64,000 bases of DNA from UBA2357 sp002344625 (GCA_937995335.1 CALKIH010000022.1:62001-126000); one strand, 5' to 3'; shown: positions 34,951-44,414, counted from the first letter of the stretch. Numbers and translations: made by a program. The notes: generated by a model from the letters alone, not told the origin.

Positions 34951-37900
34951 ATGAAAGTTCTGTATGTCGAGGATTCCGCGGCCGACGCGGATCTCGCGCG
35001 CCGCGCCTTGCTGCGTTCGGCGCCCGAGCTCGAGCTGCAGGTCGCGACCACGCTCGGCATGGCGCGCGGCGCGCTCGCGGCGAACGGGCCGTTCGATGTG
35101 CTTTTGCTCGATCTCGGCCTGCCCGACGGCAACGGCCTGGAACTGCTGGCCGAAATCCGCCACCAGGATCGTGTCTTGCCGGTGGTGATGCTGACCGGCT
35201 CGGGCGATCACAACGCGGTCGCGGTGGCGATCCGGGCCGGCGCGGACGACTACCTGATCAAGCAGGGCGACTATCTCAAGCGCCTGCCGGCGCGGCTTGC
35301 CCAGGCGATCCGGCGCACCGGCGATCGTAGCCTGGCCGCTCGCTGCGGCCTGTCGGTGCTCTATGCCGAAGCGCATTCGGGAGAGGCCGAGCGCCTGATG
35401 CGGCATCTGGCCGCGCAGGCGCCGCATGTTCGCGTCGATCGGGTGGATTCGGCCGCGGCGGTGCTGGCGCGATTGCGCGAACGCGGTTCCCGGCCCGACT
35501 ACGACGTGCTGTTGTTCGCATTCGATCTGCCCGATGTCGACGGCCTGGAGCTGTTGCGCAGGGTGCGGGCGGATCTCGGGGTCCAGCAGCCGGCCGTCCT
35601 GATCGCCGGGCAGGGCAACGAGGCGCTCGCCGAAAGCAGTCTGTACTTCGGTCTGGATGCCTATCTTTCACGCCACGAGGGATTCCTGTACGAGCTCACG
35701 GCGACCCTCGAGCAGGTGCATCGCCAGGCCCAGCTCGCGCGCGAGGAGTCGCGTCTGCGCGAGGTTTCCGGACGCCTCACGCGCCTGCTCGCCTCGAGTC
35801 CGACGCTGTTGTATTCGCTTGCGCTCGATGGCGGCGACTTGCGCCCCGTCTGGGTCAGCGACAACATCGCGCGGGTGCTCGGCCATGCGCCGGCGTGCGT
35901 GATGGAGGCGGGCTGGTGGATAGCGCATGTGCATCCCGACGACCGTGCCGCGGCGCGGGCGGCCTCGGCGCGGCTGCTGGTCAAGGGGCTGATCACCCAC
36001 GAGTATCGCTTCGCCGACGGCACCGGCGCCTATCGCTGGATGCGCGACGAGATGCGGGTCGTCAGCAAGGGCGAGGGCGAAGCGGTCGAGATCGTCGGCG
36101 CGTGGACCGACATCACACCCGAGAAGCGCGCCGAAAACGTGCGGATGGCGCGGGCGGCCGCGCTCGATCAAGTGGTGGCGCAGCGGCCGCTTTCCGAGAT
36201 TCTGCTGAACGTGGCGCAGCGGCTTGAAGCGATCGATCCGCGCATGAAAGTGTCGATCCTGCTGCTGGATCCGCGCACCGGCCGGCTCACCAACGGCGCG
36301 GCGCCCAGCCTGCCCGATTTCGTCCGCGCGGCGGTCGAAGACCTGGAGCCGGGGCTCGGCAAGGGGTCGTGCGGCTCGTCGGCGTGGTTGGGCGAGAGGG
36401 TGATCGTCGAGGACACGCTCGAACACCCGTACTGGGCGAACTATCGCGACCTGGTGCGTCGCTCGGGTCTGCGCGCGTGCTGGTCGATGCCGTTCAAGGA
36501 CGACCTCGGCAAGGTCATCGGCACTTTCGCCGTCTATCACGAGGCGCCCACCAGGCCGGACGAAGATCAGATCGCGCTGATCAACGAGTTCGCGGGGGTC
36601 ACGGCGCTGGCGGTTCAGAAGGGGCGCGCGGCCGAGGCGCTGCGCCAGTCGGCGGCGGTGCTCGAGAGCATGCGCGACGGGGTGGTCATCACCGATCTCG
36701 AGGGACGCATCGTCTCGGTGAACCGGGCCTATTGCGAAATCACCGGATTCGAGCGCGACGCGGTCGTGGGGCGGAAATCCAGCCTGCTGCGCTCGGGCCG
36801 GCATGATCGGCAGTTCTATCGGTCGATGTGGGGCAGCCTGCTGGACAAGGGCTATTGGCAGGGCGAAATCTGGAATCGGCGCGGCGATGGCGAGGTGTAT
36901 CCGCAGTGGCTGAGTCTGAGCACCGTGTCGAACGAAGTGGGGGAGCGCACCCATTTCGTCGGCGTGATGACCGATCTTTCGCAGATCAAGCGCTCCGAGG
37001 CCCTGCTGGAGCGACTCTCGCATTACGACCCATTGACCGACCTGCCGAATCGGCGGCTGGCACTGTCGCGGCTCGACGGTGCGATCGAGCAGGCCGAGCG
37101 GCACGGACACCAGGTGGGTGTGCTCTACATCGACCTCGACCGCTTCAAGAATGTGAACGACAGCCTCGGTCATCCGATGGGGGACGAGGTTCTGGTCGAG
37201 ATCGCGGGCAGGCTCAAGCACGCGGTGCGGCACGAGGACACGCTCGCGCGCCTGGGCGGCGACGAATTCCTGGTGATCATCGACGACCTGTCGACGCCTG
37301 AAGACGCCGCCACGCTGGCCAGGAAGATCATCGCGGTGGTGGGGGCGCCGGTGCGCATATCGTCCGGCCAGGAGGTCGTGATCGGTGCCAGCATCGGCAT
37401 CAGCCTCTATCCGAGCGACGGCGATTCGGCGACCCAGTTGATCCAGCACTCCGACACCGCGCTTCATCGCGCGAAGGACCAAGGCCGCAACACCTTGCAG
37501 TTCTACCTGACCGAACTCACGCTCGCCGCGAATCATCGCCTCGAGATGGAGTTGCAGCTGCGTCGCGCACTTGAGCGGGGCGAGTTCCAGTTGTTCTACC
37601 AGCCGCTGGTCGATTTCAAGCCGGCTTCGCGCTGCATCGGGGCGGAAGCCCTGATCCGCTGGAACGTGCCCGGGCGCGGGGTGGTGTCGCCGGGCGAGTT
37701 CATTCCGCTCGCCGAGGAAACCGGCCTGATCGTGCCGATCGGCGAATGGGCCTTGCGCGAGGCCTGCATGCAGGCCCAGCGCTGGCGTGCGCGCGGTCTG
37801 CCGTTCGCGCGGGTCGCGGTCAACCTGTCGGCGCGCCAGTTCCACCAGCCGGGCATCGTCGCGCTGGTCGCCGCGGTATTGGCGGAGAGCGGGCTGCCAG

Positions 37901-38313
37901 CCGGCGAGCTGGAGCTCGAAATCACCGAGTCGGCGCTGATGGTCGATGTCGAGGAGACGCTGGGGCGTCTGGACGAACTGCGCGCCCTGGGCGTCACGCT
38001 GGCGGTCGACGACTTCGGGACCGGGTATTCGTCGCTGGCCTATCTGAACCGCTTTCCGCTGAACAAGCTCAAGATCGATCAAGGCTTCGTGCGCGGCATG
38101 GTGGCGGGCAGCAACGAAGAGGTGATCGTGCGCGCGACGATCGCGATGGCGCACAGCATGGGCTTGAGAACGCTGGCCGAGGGGGTCGAGACCGAAGCCC
38201 AGCATGCGCTGCTCGCGGCGATGGGTTGCGATGCCTACCAGGGCTACATCGTCAGCCCGCCGGTGACGAGCGACGACTTCGAGCGGCTGGCCATCTTTCA
38301 GCCGCGGTCGTGA
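34951..38313 (+). CDS. REC-REC-PAS-GAF-PAS-GGDEF-EAL signalling protein
   Basis: A 1120-residue cyclic-di-GMP protein. Domains: receiver 1 (about 1-120, phospho-acceptor Asp54), a second receiver-like domain (about 130-250) whose acceptor position is Ala190, PAS (about 290-400), GAF (about 410-570), PAS (about 575-700), GGDEF (about 705-865, GGDEF at 769-773) and EAL (from about 880, EAL at 899-901, DDFGTGYSSLAYL). The inhibitory RxxD site (RHED, 760-763) lies five residues before GGDEF. Both catalytic motifs are intact, so it could make or break cyclic-di-GMP. The ATG at 34951 has GAGG at 34941-34944. No histidine kinase lies alongside. Confidence 0.93.
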   Translation: MKVLYVEDSAADADLARRALLRSAPELELQVATTLGMARGALAANGPFDVLLLDLGLPDGNGLELLAEIRHQDRVLPVVMLTGSGDHNAVAVAIRAGADDYLIKQGDYLKRLPARLAQAIRRTGDRSLAARCGLSVLYAEAHSGEAERLMRHLAAQAPHVRVDRVDSAAAVLARLRERGSRPDYDVLLFAFDLPDVDGLELLRRVRADLGVQQPAVLIAGQGNEALAESSLYFGLDAYLSRHEGFLYELTATLEQVHRQAQLAREESRLREVSGRLTRLLASSPTLLYSLALDGGDLRPVWVSDNIARVLGHAPACVMEAGWWIAHVHPDDRAAARAASARLLVKGLITHEYRFADGTGAYRWMRDEMRVVSKGEGEAVEIVGAWTDITPEKRAENVRMARAAALDQVVAQRPLSEILLNVAQRLEAIDPRMKVSILLLDPRTGRLTNGAAPSLPDFVRAAVEDLEPGLGKGSCGSSAWLGERVIVEDTLEHPYWANYRDLVRRSGLRACWSMPFKDDLGKVIGTFAVYHEAPTRPDEDQIALINEFAGVTALAVQKGRAAEALRQSAAVLESMRDGVVITDLEGRIVSVNRAYCEITGFERDAVVGRKSSLLRSGRHDRQFYRSMWGSLLDKGYWQGEIWNRRGDGEVYPQWLSLSTVSNEVGERTHFVGVMTDLSQIKRSEALLERLSHYDPLTDLPNRRLALSRLDGAIEQAERHGHQVGVLYIDLDRFKNVNDSLGHPMGDEVLVEIAGRLKHAVRHEDTLARLGGDEFLVIIDDLSTPEDAATLARKIIAVVGAPVRISSGQEVVIGASIGISLYPSDGDSATQLIQHSDTALHRAKDQGRNTLQFYLTELTLAANHRLEMELQLRRALERGEFQLFYQPLVDFKPASRCIGAEALIRWNVPGRGVVSPGEFIPLAEETGLIVPIGEWALREACMQAQRWRARGLPFARVAVNLSARQFHQPGIVALVAAVLAESGLPAGELELEITESALMVDVEETLGRLDELRALGVTLAVDDFGTGYSSLAYLNRFPLNKLKIDQGFVRGMVAGSNEEVIVRATIAMAHSMGLRTLAEGVETEAQHALLAAMGCDAYQGYIVSPPVTSDDFERLAIFQPRS

Positions 38314-38329
38314 GCACCGGCCGCGGCGC

Positions 38330-39679
38330 TCAGCGCACCATGCCCCAGCTTTTCAGGCGCGTGTACGAGAACTGGGCCGCTTCGCCCTGCTGGGTCATCT
38401 GCAGGTATTTGTAGTACTGGCGCGCGGCCACCGTGCGCTGGCCCAGGCCTTCGGCCGATACGCCCAGCAGGAACGTCACGCCGGGGTCGCCCGGCAGCAG
38501 CCGGTCGAACTGCTCGAGGGCCGCATAGGCCGCGCCAGGATCGCGTTCGCTCAGGGCCAGCACCCCGGTGAGCTTGTGCGCCTGGGCCTCTTGCGGATAG
38601 ATGCGGCGCGCGGCGTTCGCGTATTGCAGCGCCTGCCGGTTGTCGCCCCTGGCCTGCTGGCATTGCGCCATGCGGACGTTGGCGGCGTAATCCTGGGGGG
38701 TGTGGCCGAGCGCGGCCTGGAACTGGCGCTCCGCGCCGGCGAGGTCCTTTCTGGTCATCGCGGATTCGCCGTTCTTGCAGGCGTCGATGGTCGGCTTGAG
38801 CTTGCGCAGACCGGCGGTGTTGTCCATGAAGCGTTCGCGCCCGGGGTTGGCGCCGGCGCTGGCCGCGTACCGGGTGGCGGCCAGCATGCGCGCGGTGTCG
38901 CGCCGCTCGACGCTCATCGGATGAGACGCGAACATCGTCTGGAGCAGGCTGGGCTTGGATTTCTCCTCGTTCACCAGCATCTGGTGCAAGGCGGTCATGC
39001 CGGTCGCTGGGTAGCCGGCGCGCACCATGTACTCCTGGCCCAGCGCATCGGCTTCGCGTTCGTTGTCGCGCGAGTAGCTCGACAGCAGCGCGCTCGCGCC
39101 GATCTGGCTGCCGAGTCCGGCCAGCGCGCCCCACTGGGCATCCTTGGCGGCGATGTTCACCCCCGCCATGGCCGCCTGGGCCAGCAGGGTCTGCCCCTGC
39201 CGCTGGGCGGCGTGGCGTGCATTGACATGTCCGATCTCGTGGCCCAGCAATGCGGCGAGTTCGGCCTCGTCGTTCAGCTCGGTGACGATGCCGCGGGTGA
39301 CGCCCATGGCGCCGCCGGGAAAGGTGTAGGCATTCACATAGTTGGCATTGAGGACGCGGTAGGAATAGGGCATGGCCGGGCGGTGGCTGCGCTGGTGCAG
39401 GCCGCGCCCCAGGCCGGCCACGTAGGCGTTGAGGGCGCCGTCCTGGACCGCGCCGAGATCCTGCGAAAACTGGTGCGGCGATGCCTGGGCGTCGATCGCG
39501 CGCTCCTGGCCTTCGCTCATGCCCACCAGGATCTGCTTGCCGGTCACCGGCGAGGCTGCACAGCCTTGCAGCGACAGCGCGCCGCCGCCGAGTGCGCCCG
39601 CGCCCAGCAGCCACAGCGCCTGGCGGCGGGTGACGCGATTGGTCTCGAGGCTGCGGGCCAGTTCATCGCAGAAACTCAT
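38330..39679 (-). CDS. M48 family metalloprotease with TPR tail (BepA-like)
   Basis: A 449-residue exported zinc protease. The N-terminus has a twin-arginine-like stretch (VTRRQALWLLG) and a lipobox ending at Cys40 (SLQGC), so it is probably a lipoprotein, possibly Tat-exported. The zinc motif is HEIGH (147-151) with the third ligand Glu later (NEREADALG). The C-terminal 170 residues form TPR-like helical repeats (AERQFQAALGHTPQDYAAN, ALQYANAARRIYPQEA). This is the layout of BepA, which degrades stalled outer-membrane proteins and assists LptD assembly. It is convergent with the signalling gene, with 16 bases between the stops. Confidence 0.88.
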   Translation of the reverse strand: MSFCDELARSLETNRVTRRQALWLLGAGALGGGALSLQGCAASPVTGKQILVGMSEGQERAIDAQASPHQFSQDLGAVQDGALNAYVAGLGRGLHQRSHRPAMPYSYRVLNANYVNAYTFPGGAMGVTRGIVTELNDEAELAALLGHEIGHVNARHAAQRQGQTLLAQAAMAGVNIAAKDAQWGALAGLGSQIGASALLSSYSRDNEREADALGQEYMVRAGYPATGMTALHQMLVNEEKSKPSLLQTMFASHPMSVERRDTARMLAATRYAASAGANPGRERFMDNTAGLRKLKPTIDACKNGESAMTRKDLAGAERQFQAALGHTPQDYAANVRMAQCQQARGDNRQALQYANAARRIYPQEAQAHKLTGVLALSERDPGAAYAALEQFDRLLPGDPGVTFLLGVSAEGLGQRTVAARQYYKYLQMTQQGEAAQFSYTRLKSWGMVR

Positions 39680-39849
39680 CGAACATCCTCCTGTTTGCCG
39701 CCGCGCATGGCTGCCGGATTCTCGTACCCTGGCGATTCTAGCGGTCCGGGCGGGCCGGAGGTGTCCGGGCCGTGTAAGAAACGACTACAATCCGGGCGCC
39801 GAATCCCCGCCAGCCGATCCGGTATTCGCCTTTCACTGGAAACTTCCGT

Positions 39850-41076
39850 TTGTCCGTACAGACCGCTTTCAGATTCCTGGATGTCGCCTCGCTCGGCCAG
39901 GTGTTCACGCCCGACGCCGTCGTGCGCGCCATGCTCGCCTTGCGCCGCAATCGCGGCCGGGTGCTCGAGCCCGCCTGCGGCGACGGTGCCTTCATCGCCC
40001 ACCTGGCGGACGCGGTCGGCATCGAGATCGATCCGGACCATTGCCCGCCGGGTGCGTTGAATCTCGATTTCTTCGGTTATCCCGATGCGGAAAAGTTCGA
40101 TACCGTCATCGGTAATCCGCCCTATGTGCGCTTTCAGGATATTGCGCCGGAAACCCGCAAGCGCCTGCCCCGGCGGATCTTCGACGCGCGTTCCAACCTG
40201 TACCTGTTCTTCATCGAGAAATGCCTGCGCCACCTCGCGCCGGGCGGCGAGTTGATCTTCATCACGCCGCGCGACTTCCTGAAGGCCACCTCGGCGGTAC
40301 GCCTGAACCGGCTCATGTTCGAGACCGGTACCATCACCGACGCGATCGAGCTTGGCGATGCGCGGGTGTTCGAGGGCGCGATACCCAACTGCCTGATCTG
40401 GCGCTTCGAGAAAGGCTGCTTCGAGCGCGCGATGCGTCATGCCGAGATCGGATCGGGGCAGCGTGTCGATCAGGCTTTGCTCGCGCCGCGATGGGAGACG
40501 CGCCATCTGGTCGAAGCGGCTGGCCATCTGATGTTTACCCGCGGCGATTTCCCGCTGCGGCTGGCGGATGTGGCGTTCGTGAAAGTGGGCGCGGTCTCGG
40601 GTGCCGACGAAATCTATGCGAGCACCGATTACGGAAACCGCGATTTCGTCTGCTCGAACACCGTCGCCAGCGGCGAGACCCGGCGCATGATCTGGTGCGA
40701 GCCGGGTGCGCCGGTGCCCGATGGCTTGGGGCCGCACCGTGCCCGCCTGATGGCGCGCCGGATAAGGTCGTTCGACGACAGCAACTGGTGGCAATGGGGC
40801 CGCGGCTATCATCAGAGCGATCTTCCGCGCGTCTATGTGAATGGCAAGACCCGGGTCGGACGCCCGTTCTTCATCCACGCATGCACCCACTACGATGGCG
40901 CGGTGCTGGCGGTGTTTCCCCGGCGTGCCGAGGTCGATCTGGCGGACTTTCGCGATGCGCTCAACGACCTGCCGTGGGGCGAGCTGGGCTTCGTGTGCGA
41001 TGGGCGCTTCCTGTTCACCCAGCGCAGCCTCGAGAACGCGCCGCTGCCGGCGCGATTCGAACGATTCCTGCCTTGA
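39850..41076 (+). CDS. TaqI-like N6-adenine DNA methyltransferase (orphan)
   Basis: A 408-residue protein with gamma-class order: motif X at GQVFTPDAVVRAM, motif I LEPACGDGAF (39-48), and motif IV NPPY (89-92). The rest aligns by eye with M.TaqI: NLYLFFIEKCLRHLAPGGELIFITP, then GEL or GDARVF, and a C-terminal target-recognition region. This predicts adenine N6 methylation at a short palindrome. No restriction gene or mobile element lies nearby, so it is an orphan. The start is TTG at 39850 with no better ATG upstream. A role in gene control, or as a remnant of a restriction system, cannot be told apart here. Confidence 0.85.
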   Translation: MSVQTAFRFLDVASLGQVFTPDAVVRAMLALRRNRGRVLEPACGDGAFIAHLADAVGIEIDPDHCPPGALNLDFFGYPDAEKFDTVIGNPPYVRFQDIAPETRKRLPRRIFDARSNLYLFFIEKCLRHLAPGGELIFITPRDFLKATSAVRLNRLMFETGTITDAIELGDARVFEGAIPNCLIWRFEKGCFERAMRHAEIGSGQRVDQALLAPRWETRHLVEAAGHLMFTRGDFPLRLADVAFVKVGAVSGADEIYASTDYGNRDFVCSNTVASGETRRMIWCEPGAPVPDGLGPHRARLMARRIRSFDDSNWWQWGRGYHQSDLPRVYVNGKTRVGRPFFIHACTHYDGAVLAVFPRRAEVDLADFRDALNDLPWGELGFVCDGRFLFTQRSLENAPLPARFERFLP

Positions 41077-41171
41077 CCGGCGCCCGCCGGCGGGTGTGGC
41101 GCCCGGGTGGCCCGTGATGCGTGGTGTGCGACTGTCACGAATTCGTCGCACTCTTCGATTACGTTCCCGGC

Positions 41172-41894
41172 ATGGCTCCCTACCCGAATCATGATCAACT
41201 GGTGATCTTCGACGCCGATGGCACGACCATCGATGCATTCCATGCGATCGAGCAGAGCTTTCTGCGCCATGGCATGGCCATCGGCGACCTGGAACGCTTC
41301 CAGAAGCGGCGCAAGCTCTTCAAATACCTTGGCGGGCTGCGCGAGTTTCCGAACAATCTCCGGCGCCAGTTCGGAAAGCAAAGCCGCAAGCGTCTGGTCG
41401 GGACGCTGACCGATTTCTACCGTCACGAAGCCAGTCTCTACCCGGGCATCGCACCTTTGATCCGGACCCTGATCGCCGCGCCCGGGGTGCGCCTCGGCCT
41501 GGTGACGCGCAACGTCACGACCGACCCCGAGTACACGCTGCGCTGCCTGTTCGCCCGCCACGATATCGACATGGACGCCTTCGATTATCTCGCCTGCATT
41601 CCGCTGGGTGGGGACAAGACGGCCTCCTTCCGCGAGGCGCGCGCGCGCCTGGACATCAACCCGGCGCGCTGTTACGCCTGCGGAGACGAATACAGCGACT
41701 ATGTCGCGTCGATCGGCGCAGGCATGTATCCGTTCATCGTCGCCTATGGCGCGGAGGATCGATTGCGCCTGCGCAAGTCGTTCGGCGTTCCGGACGACTT
41801 CATCCATGCCTCGCCCGCCGAGTTCGCGGAGAAGTTGCTGCACACCCTGGGCCTGGACGACGTCCTCGCCGGGCCCGACGGAGAGCACCAATGA
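41172..41894 (+). CDS. HAD-superfamily phosphatase
   Basis: A 240-residue HAD hydrolase. Motif I is FDADGTT with nucleophile Asp14 and acid Asp16; motif II is LVTRN; the lysine of motif III lies in GGDKTASF; motif IV is CGDEYSDY. A helical cap sits at about residues 25-95. The frame is open to 41121, but MAPYPNHDQLVIF gives the natural start. The stop overlaps the glycosyltransferase ATG (ATGA), so it may dephosphorylate a precursor of that enzyme, for example a phosphatidate or sugar phosphate. That link is inference from the overlap. Confidence 0.82.
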   Translation: MAPYPNHDQLVIFDADGTTIDAFHAIEQSFLRHGMAIGDLERFQKRRKLFKYLGGLREFPNNLRRQFGKQSRKRLVGTLTDFYRHEASLYPGIAPLIRTLIAAPGVRLGLVTRNVTTDPEYTLRCLFARHDIDMDAFDYLACIPLGGDKTASFREARARLDINPARCYACGDEYSDYVASIGAGMYPFIVAYGAEDRLRLRKSFGVPDDFIHASPAEFAEKLLHTLGLDDVLAGPDGEHQ

Positions 41895-43075
41895 CCCGCA
41901 AGACCATCGACCTGATCTACTTCAATGCGGGTGGCGGACACCGCGCCTCGGCGCTGGCCCTGGAGGCCGTGCTAAGCCGGCAGGCGCTATCGTGGCAGGT
42001 GCGTCTCGTGAACCTGTTCGAGGTGCTCGATCCGCAGGACAAGTTCCGGGCGATCACCGGCAGTGGGCCGGAGGACTGGTACAACAAGCGCCTGTCGCGC
42101 GGCTGGACGCTCGGCATGGCGCAGGAGCTGAAGCTCTTGCAGGCGGCCATTCGCCTCGGCCACCCGCTGCTGCTCCGGACGCTGCAGCAACACTGGTTGC
42201 GCACCGAGCCCGATCTGGTCGTGTCGCTCGTACCGAACTTCAATCGGGCGCTGTACCAGAGCGTGGCCTCGACGCTCCCCGGCGTGCCCTACGTCACCTT
42301 GCTGACCGATCTGGCCGACGTGCCGCCGAGTTTCTGGATCGAGGCGGATCAGCCCCAGCACTTCATCTGCGGCACGCCGCGGGCGGCCGAGCAGGCGCGC
42401 CAACTCGGCCATGACGCGGGGCGCATCCACGTCACGTCGGGCATGATCATCCGGCCCGAGTTCTACGCGCCGATGACGGTCGATCGCGCCGAGGAGCGTG
42501 CGCGTCTGGGCCTGGACCCGGCGCGTCCCACCGGGCTGGTGCTGTTCGGTGGCCATGGTTCGAAGGCGATGCTCGGCATCGCGCGGCGGCTGGCGGCGAC
42601 GACGCAGTTGATCCTGCTGTGCGGGCACAACAAGGCGCTTGCCGCCCGCCTGCGCCAGCGCCCCTGGGGCGCGCCGCGCCTGGTGGTCGAGTTCACCCCG
42701 GACATCCCGTATTACATGCGCCTGGCCGACTTCTTCATCGGCAAGCCCGGGCCGGGCAGCATCAGCGAGGCCGTGCATCAAGGGCTACCGGTCATCGTCG
42801 TCGACAACGCGTGGACCATGCCGCAGGAGCGCTACAACGCCGAATGGGTCCGCGACAACGGCCTGGGCGTGGTGCACGGCAGTTTTCGCACCATCGACCG
42901 CGCGGTGGCGCAACTCCTGGATGGCTTCGATGCCTTCCAGGCCCGCGTGGCGCGGATCGACAACCGGGCGCTGTTCGAAATCCCGGAGATCCTCGAGCGG
43001 ATTCTCGCGCAGGCCACCGGCTGCGCCGGCGGCACGATCCGGTCGGCGCAGCCCAGCCCGGCCTCCTGCGCGTGA
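41891..43075 (+). CDS. MGDG-synthase-like lipid glycosyltransferase
   Basis: A 394-residue GT-B protein. The N-terminal IYFNAGGGHRASALAL is the diacylglycerol-binding loop pattern of monogalactosyldiacylglycerol synthases and related GT28 enzymes. The C-terminal part has LFGGHGSKAML, FTPDIPYYMRLADFFIGKPGPGS and EAVHQGLPVIVVDN, the UDP-sugar site. It should add a sugar from a UDP-sugar to diacylglycerol or a similar lipid at the inner membrane. In non-photosynthetic bacteria such glycolipids often replace phospholipids under phosphate limitation. Coupled with the HAD gene through an ATGA overlap. The last 25 residues, after ATGCAGGTI, look unstructured. Confidence 0.82.
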   Translation: MTRKTIDLIYFNAGGGHRASALALEAVLSRQALSWQVRLVNLFEVLDPQDKFRAITGSGPEDWYNKRLSRGWTLGMAQELKLLQAAIRLGHPLLLRTLQQHWLRTEPDLVVSLVPNFNRALYQSVASTLPGVPYVTLLTDLADVPPSFWIEADQPQHFICGTPRAAEQARQLGHDAGRIHVTSGMIIRPEFYAPMTVDRAEERARLGLDPARPTGLVLFGGHGSKAMLGIARRLAATTQLILLCGHNKALAARLRQRPWGAPRLVVEFTPDIPYYMRLADFFIGKPGPGSISEAVHQGLPVIVVDNAWTMPQERYNAEWVRDNGLGVVHGSFRTIDRAVAQLLDGFDAFQARVARIDNRALFEIPEILERILAQATGCAGGTIRSAQPSPASCA

Positions 43076-43140
43076 GCGCGGCGCCGTGGGGTGCGCTTGT
43101 GCCCAAGGCGTGTTCCGAGGGGTTGTCGCAAACCTGAAGC

Positions 43141-44169
43141 TCAGCCCGGACGATAGGCGCCCGGCGTGCTGCCGGTCCATTTCCGGAATGCGCGGTGAAA
43201 GGTGTTGGGGTCTTTGAAACCGACTTCCTGGCCGATGGCGGCGATCGGGGTATCGGTTTTCGTCAGCCACTGAATCGCCGCGTCTCGGCGGAGTTCGTCC
43301 TTGATCGCCTGGAACGTGGTGCCTTCTTCGGCCAGCCGGCGGGTCAGTGTGCGCAGTGACAGGTGCAGCGCGCTGGCGGTCTGGCCGGCGGTGAGCGGAT
43401 CGCCGAGGCGCGGGCGCAAGTACTCGCGGACCTTCTGGCGGGTCGGGTGCTGCTGGAAGGCCACGAACAGCCAGTCGCCGGGCGCCCGGGCCAGGAACTG
43501 GGCGAGCGAGCGTCGATCCTGGCGGATCGGCGTGGCCAGCTGGGCGGCCTCGAAGTAGAGCGCCGAAACCGCTTGCTCGAAAAATACCGGGCCGGGGTAG
43601 AGGAAGCCATATTCCGACGCGTGGCTCGGCCGCCGATAGCTGCAGTCGACGCGCGCCAGGGTCATGCGCCGGCCGGTGAGCCACGAGGCCACGCCGTGGA
43701 TCAGCTTGAGCATGATCTCCTGCCCGAAGGTATTGTCGGCGGCTTGCGGCACCTGCGGAATCAGGGCCATCCGGACGCACTCGCCCTGGCGGGAAAGCTC
43801 GATGCCGAAGTCGTCCAGGACCAGATGGAAGAAGCGGGTGAAACGGAACAGGGCGGTCTGCAGCGTCGCCGAATCCATCAGGCTCAGGCAGAGGAACTTG
43901 AACGAGCCCGAGCGCACCGGGCGCGAAAACATGCCCGGCAACTCGTCATCCAGCTGGCGGGCCAGTTGGCGGTAGAGGGTGGCGAACTGCTCGGTGGTCG
44001 CTCTGGCCGTTTCCGCCCCCAGCAGCACCGGCGCGATTCCCGCCCGCGCCAGCGCTTCGACCCGCATCGCCGGATCAAGGGGCGTGCCCCCCAGCAGATT
44101 CAGGACGAAGGACATCGGTACCGTGCCGGGAGAGACTTCGGTCGGGCTCATGGTGCAGCTGTGTCGCAT
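43141..44169 (-). CDS. AraC-family transcriptional regulator
   Basis: A 342-residue regulator. The N-terminal about 230 residues form a family-specific effector domain (pattern SGSFKFLCLSLMDSATL and FFEQAVSALYFEAAQL). The C-terminal 100 residues carry two helix-turn-helix units: LTAGQTASALHLSLRTLTRRL and PIAAIGQEVGFKDPNTFHRAFRKWTG. Similar OruR/ToxT-like regulators sit beside fatty-acid activation genes. It is divergent from the beta-oxidation operon across 245 bases that hold a dyad, so it probably controls that operon with a fatty acid or acyl-CoA as signal. The start could also be the ATG at 44151; neither has a clear ribosome site. Confidence 0.87.
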   Translation of the reverse strand: MRHSCTMSPTEVSPGTVPMSFVLNLLGGTPLDPAMRVEALARAGIAPVLLGAETARATTEQFATLYRQLARQLDDELPGMFSRPVRSGSFKFLCLSLMDSATLQTALFRFTRFFHLVLDDFGIELSRQGECVRMALIPQVPQAADNTFGQEIMLKLIHGVASWLTGRRMTLARVDCSYRRPSHASEYGFLYPGPVFFEQAVSALYFEAAQLATPIRQDRRSLAQFLARAPGDWLFVAFQQHPTRQKVREYLRPRLGDPLTAGQTASALHLSLRTLTRRLAEEGTTFQAIKDELRRDAAIQWLTKTDTPIAAIGQEVGFKDPNTFHRAFRKWTGSTPGAYRPG

Positions 44170-44250
44170 CGCGATAATGGCCGATTATGCAAGTTTTTCG
44201 ACGCAAGCGGTAATCGACAGCGTGAGGAATCGTTCATAAAATCGTCAATG

Positions 44251-44273
44251 AAATCCATAAATTTATTGGATTT
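44251..44273. promoter_or_regulatory. Inverted repeat, candidate operator upstream of beta-oxidation operon
   Basis: AAATCCA at 44251-44257 and its exact complement at 44267-44273 flank a 9-base AT spacer that is itself nearly symmetric. The site lies in an AT-rich island between divergent araC-type and acyl-CoA synthetase genes. Three copies of AATCG at 44212, 44228 and 44240 precede it. Likely a regulator site; the factor is unknown. Confidence 0.5.
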
Positions 44274-44414
44274 GACCGCCCGGCGGCTGGCCGGCCGCGG
44301 CAAGCGCGTGTCGATGTGCAAAGCCGTGTTCAGGCGCGAATCGCATGTCGTCAGGCGCGTGTCGCTGGCCCAGACCGGCGGGAATTGAAAAGACCATTTT
44401 TGGAGACTTCACGC

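Noticed and set aside
35668..38205. 845-codon open frame opposite the GGDEF/EAL gene
   Set aside because: It lies wholly antisense to a clear gene, has no domain pattern and is rich in Arg, His and Gln, as expected from the reverse strand of GC-rich coding DNA.
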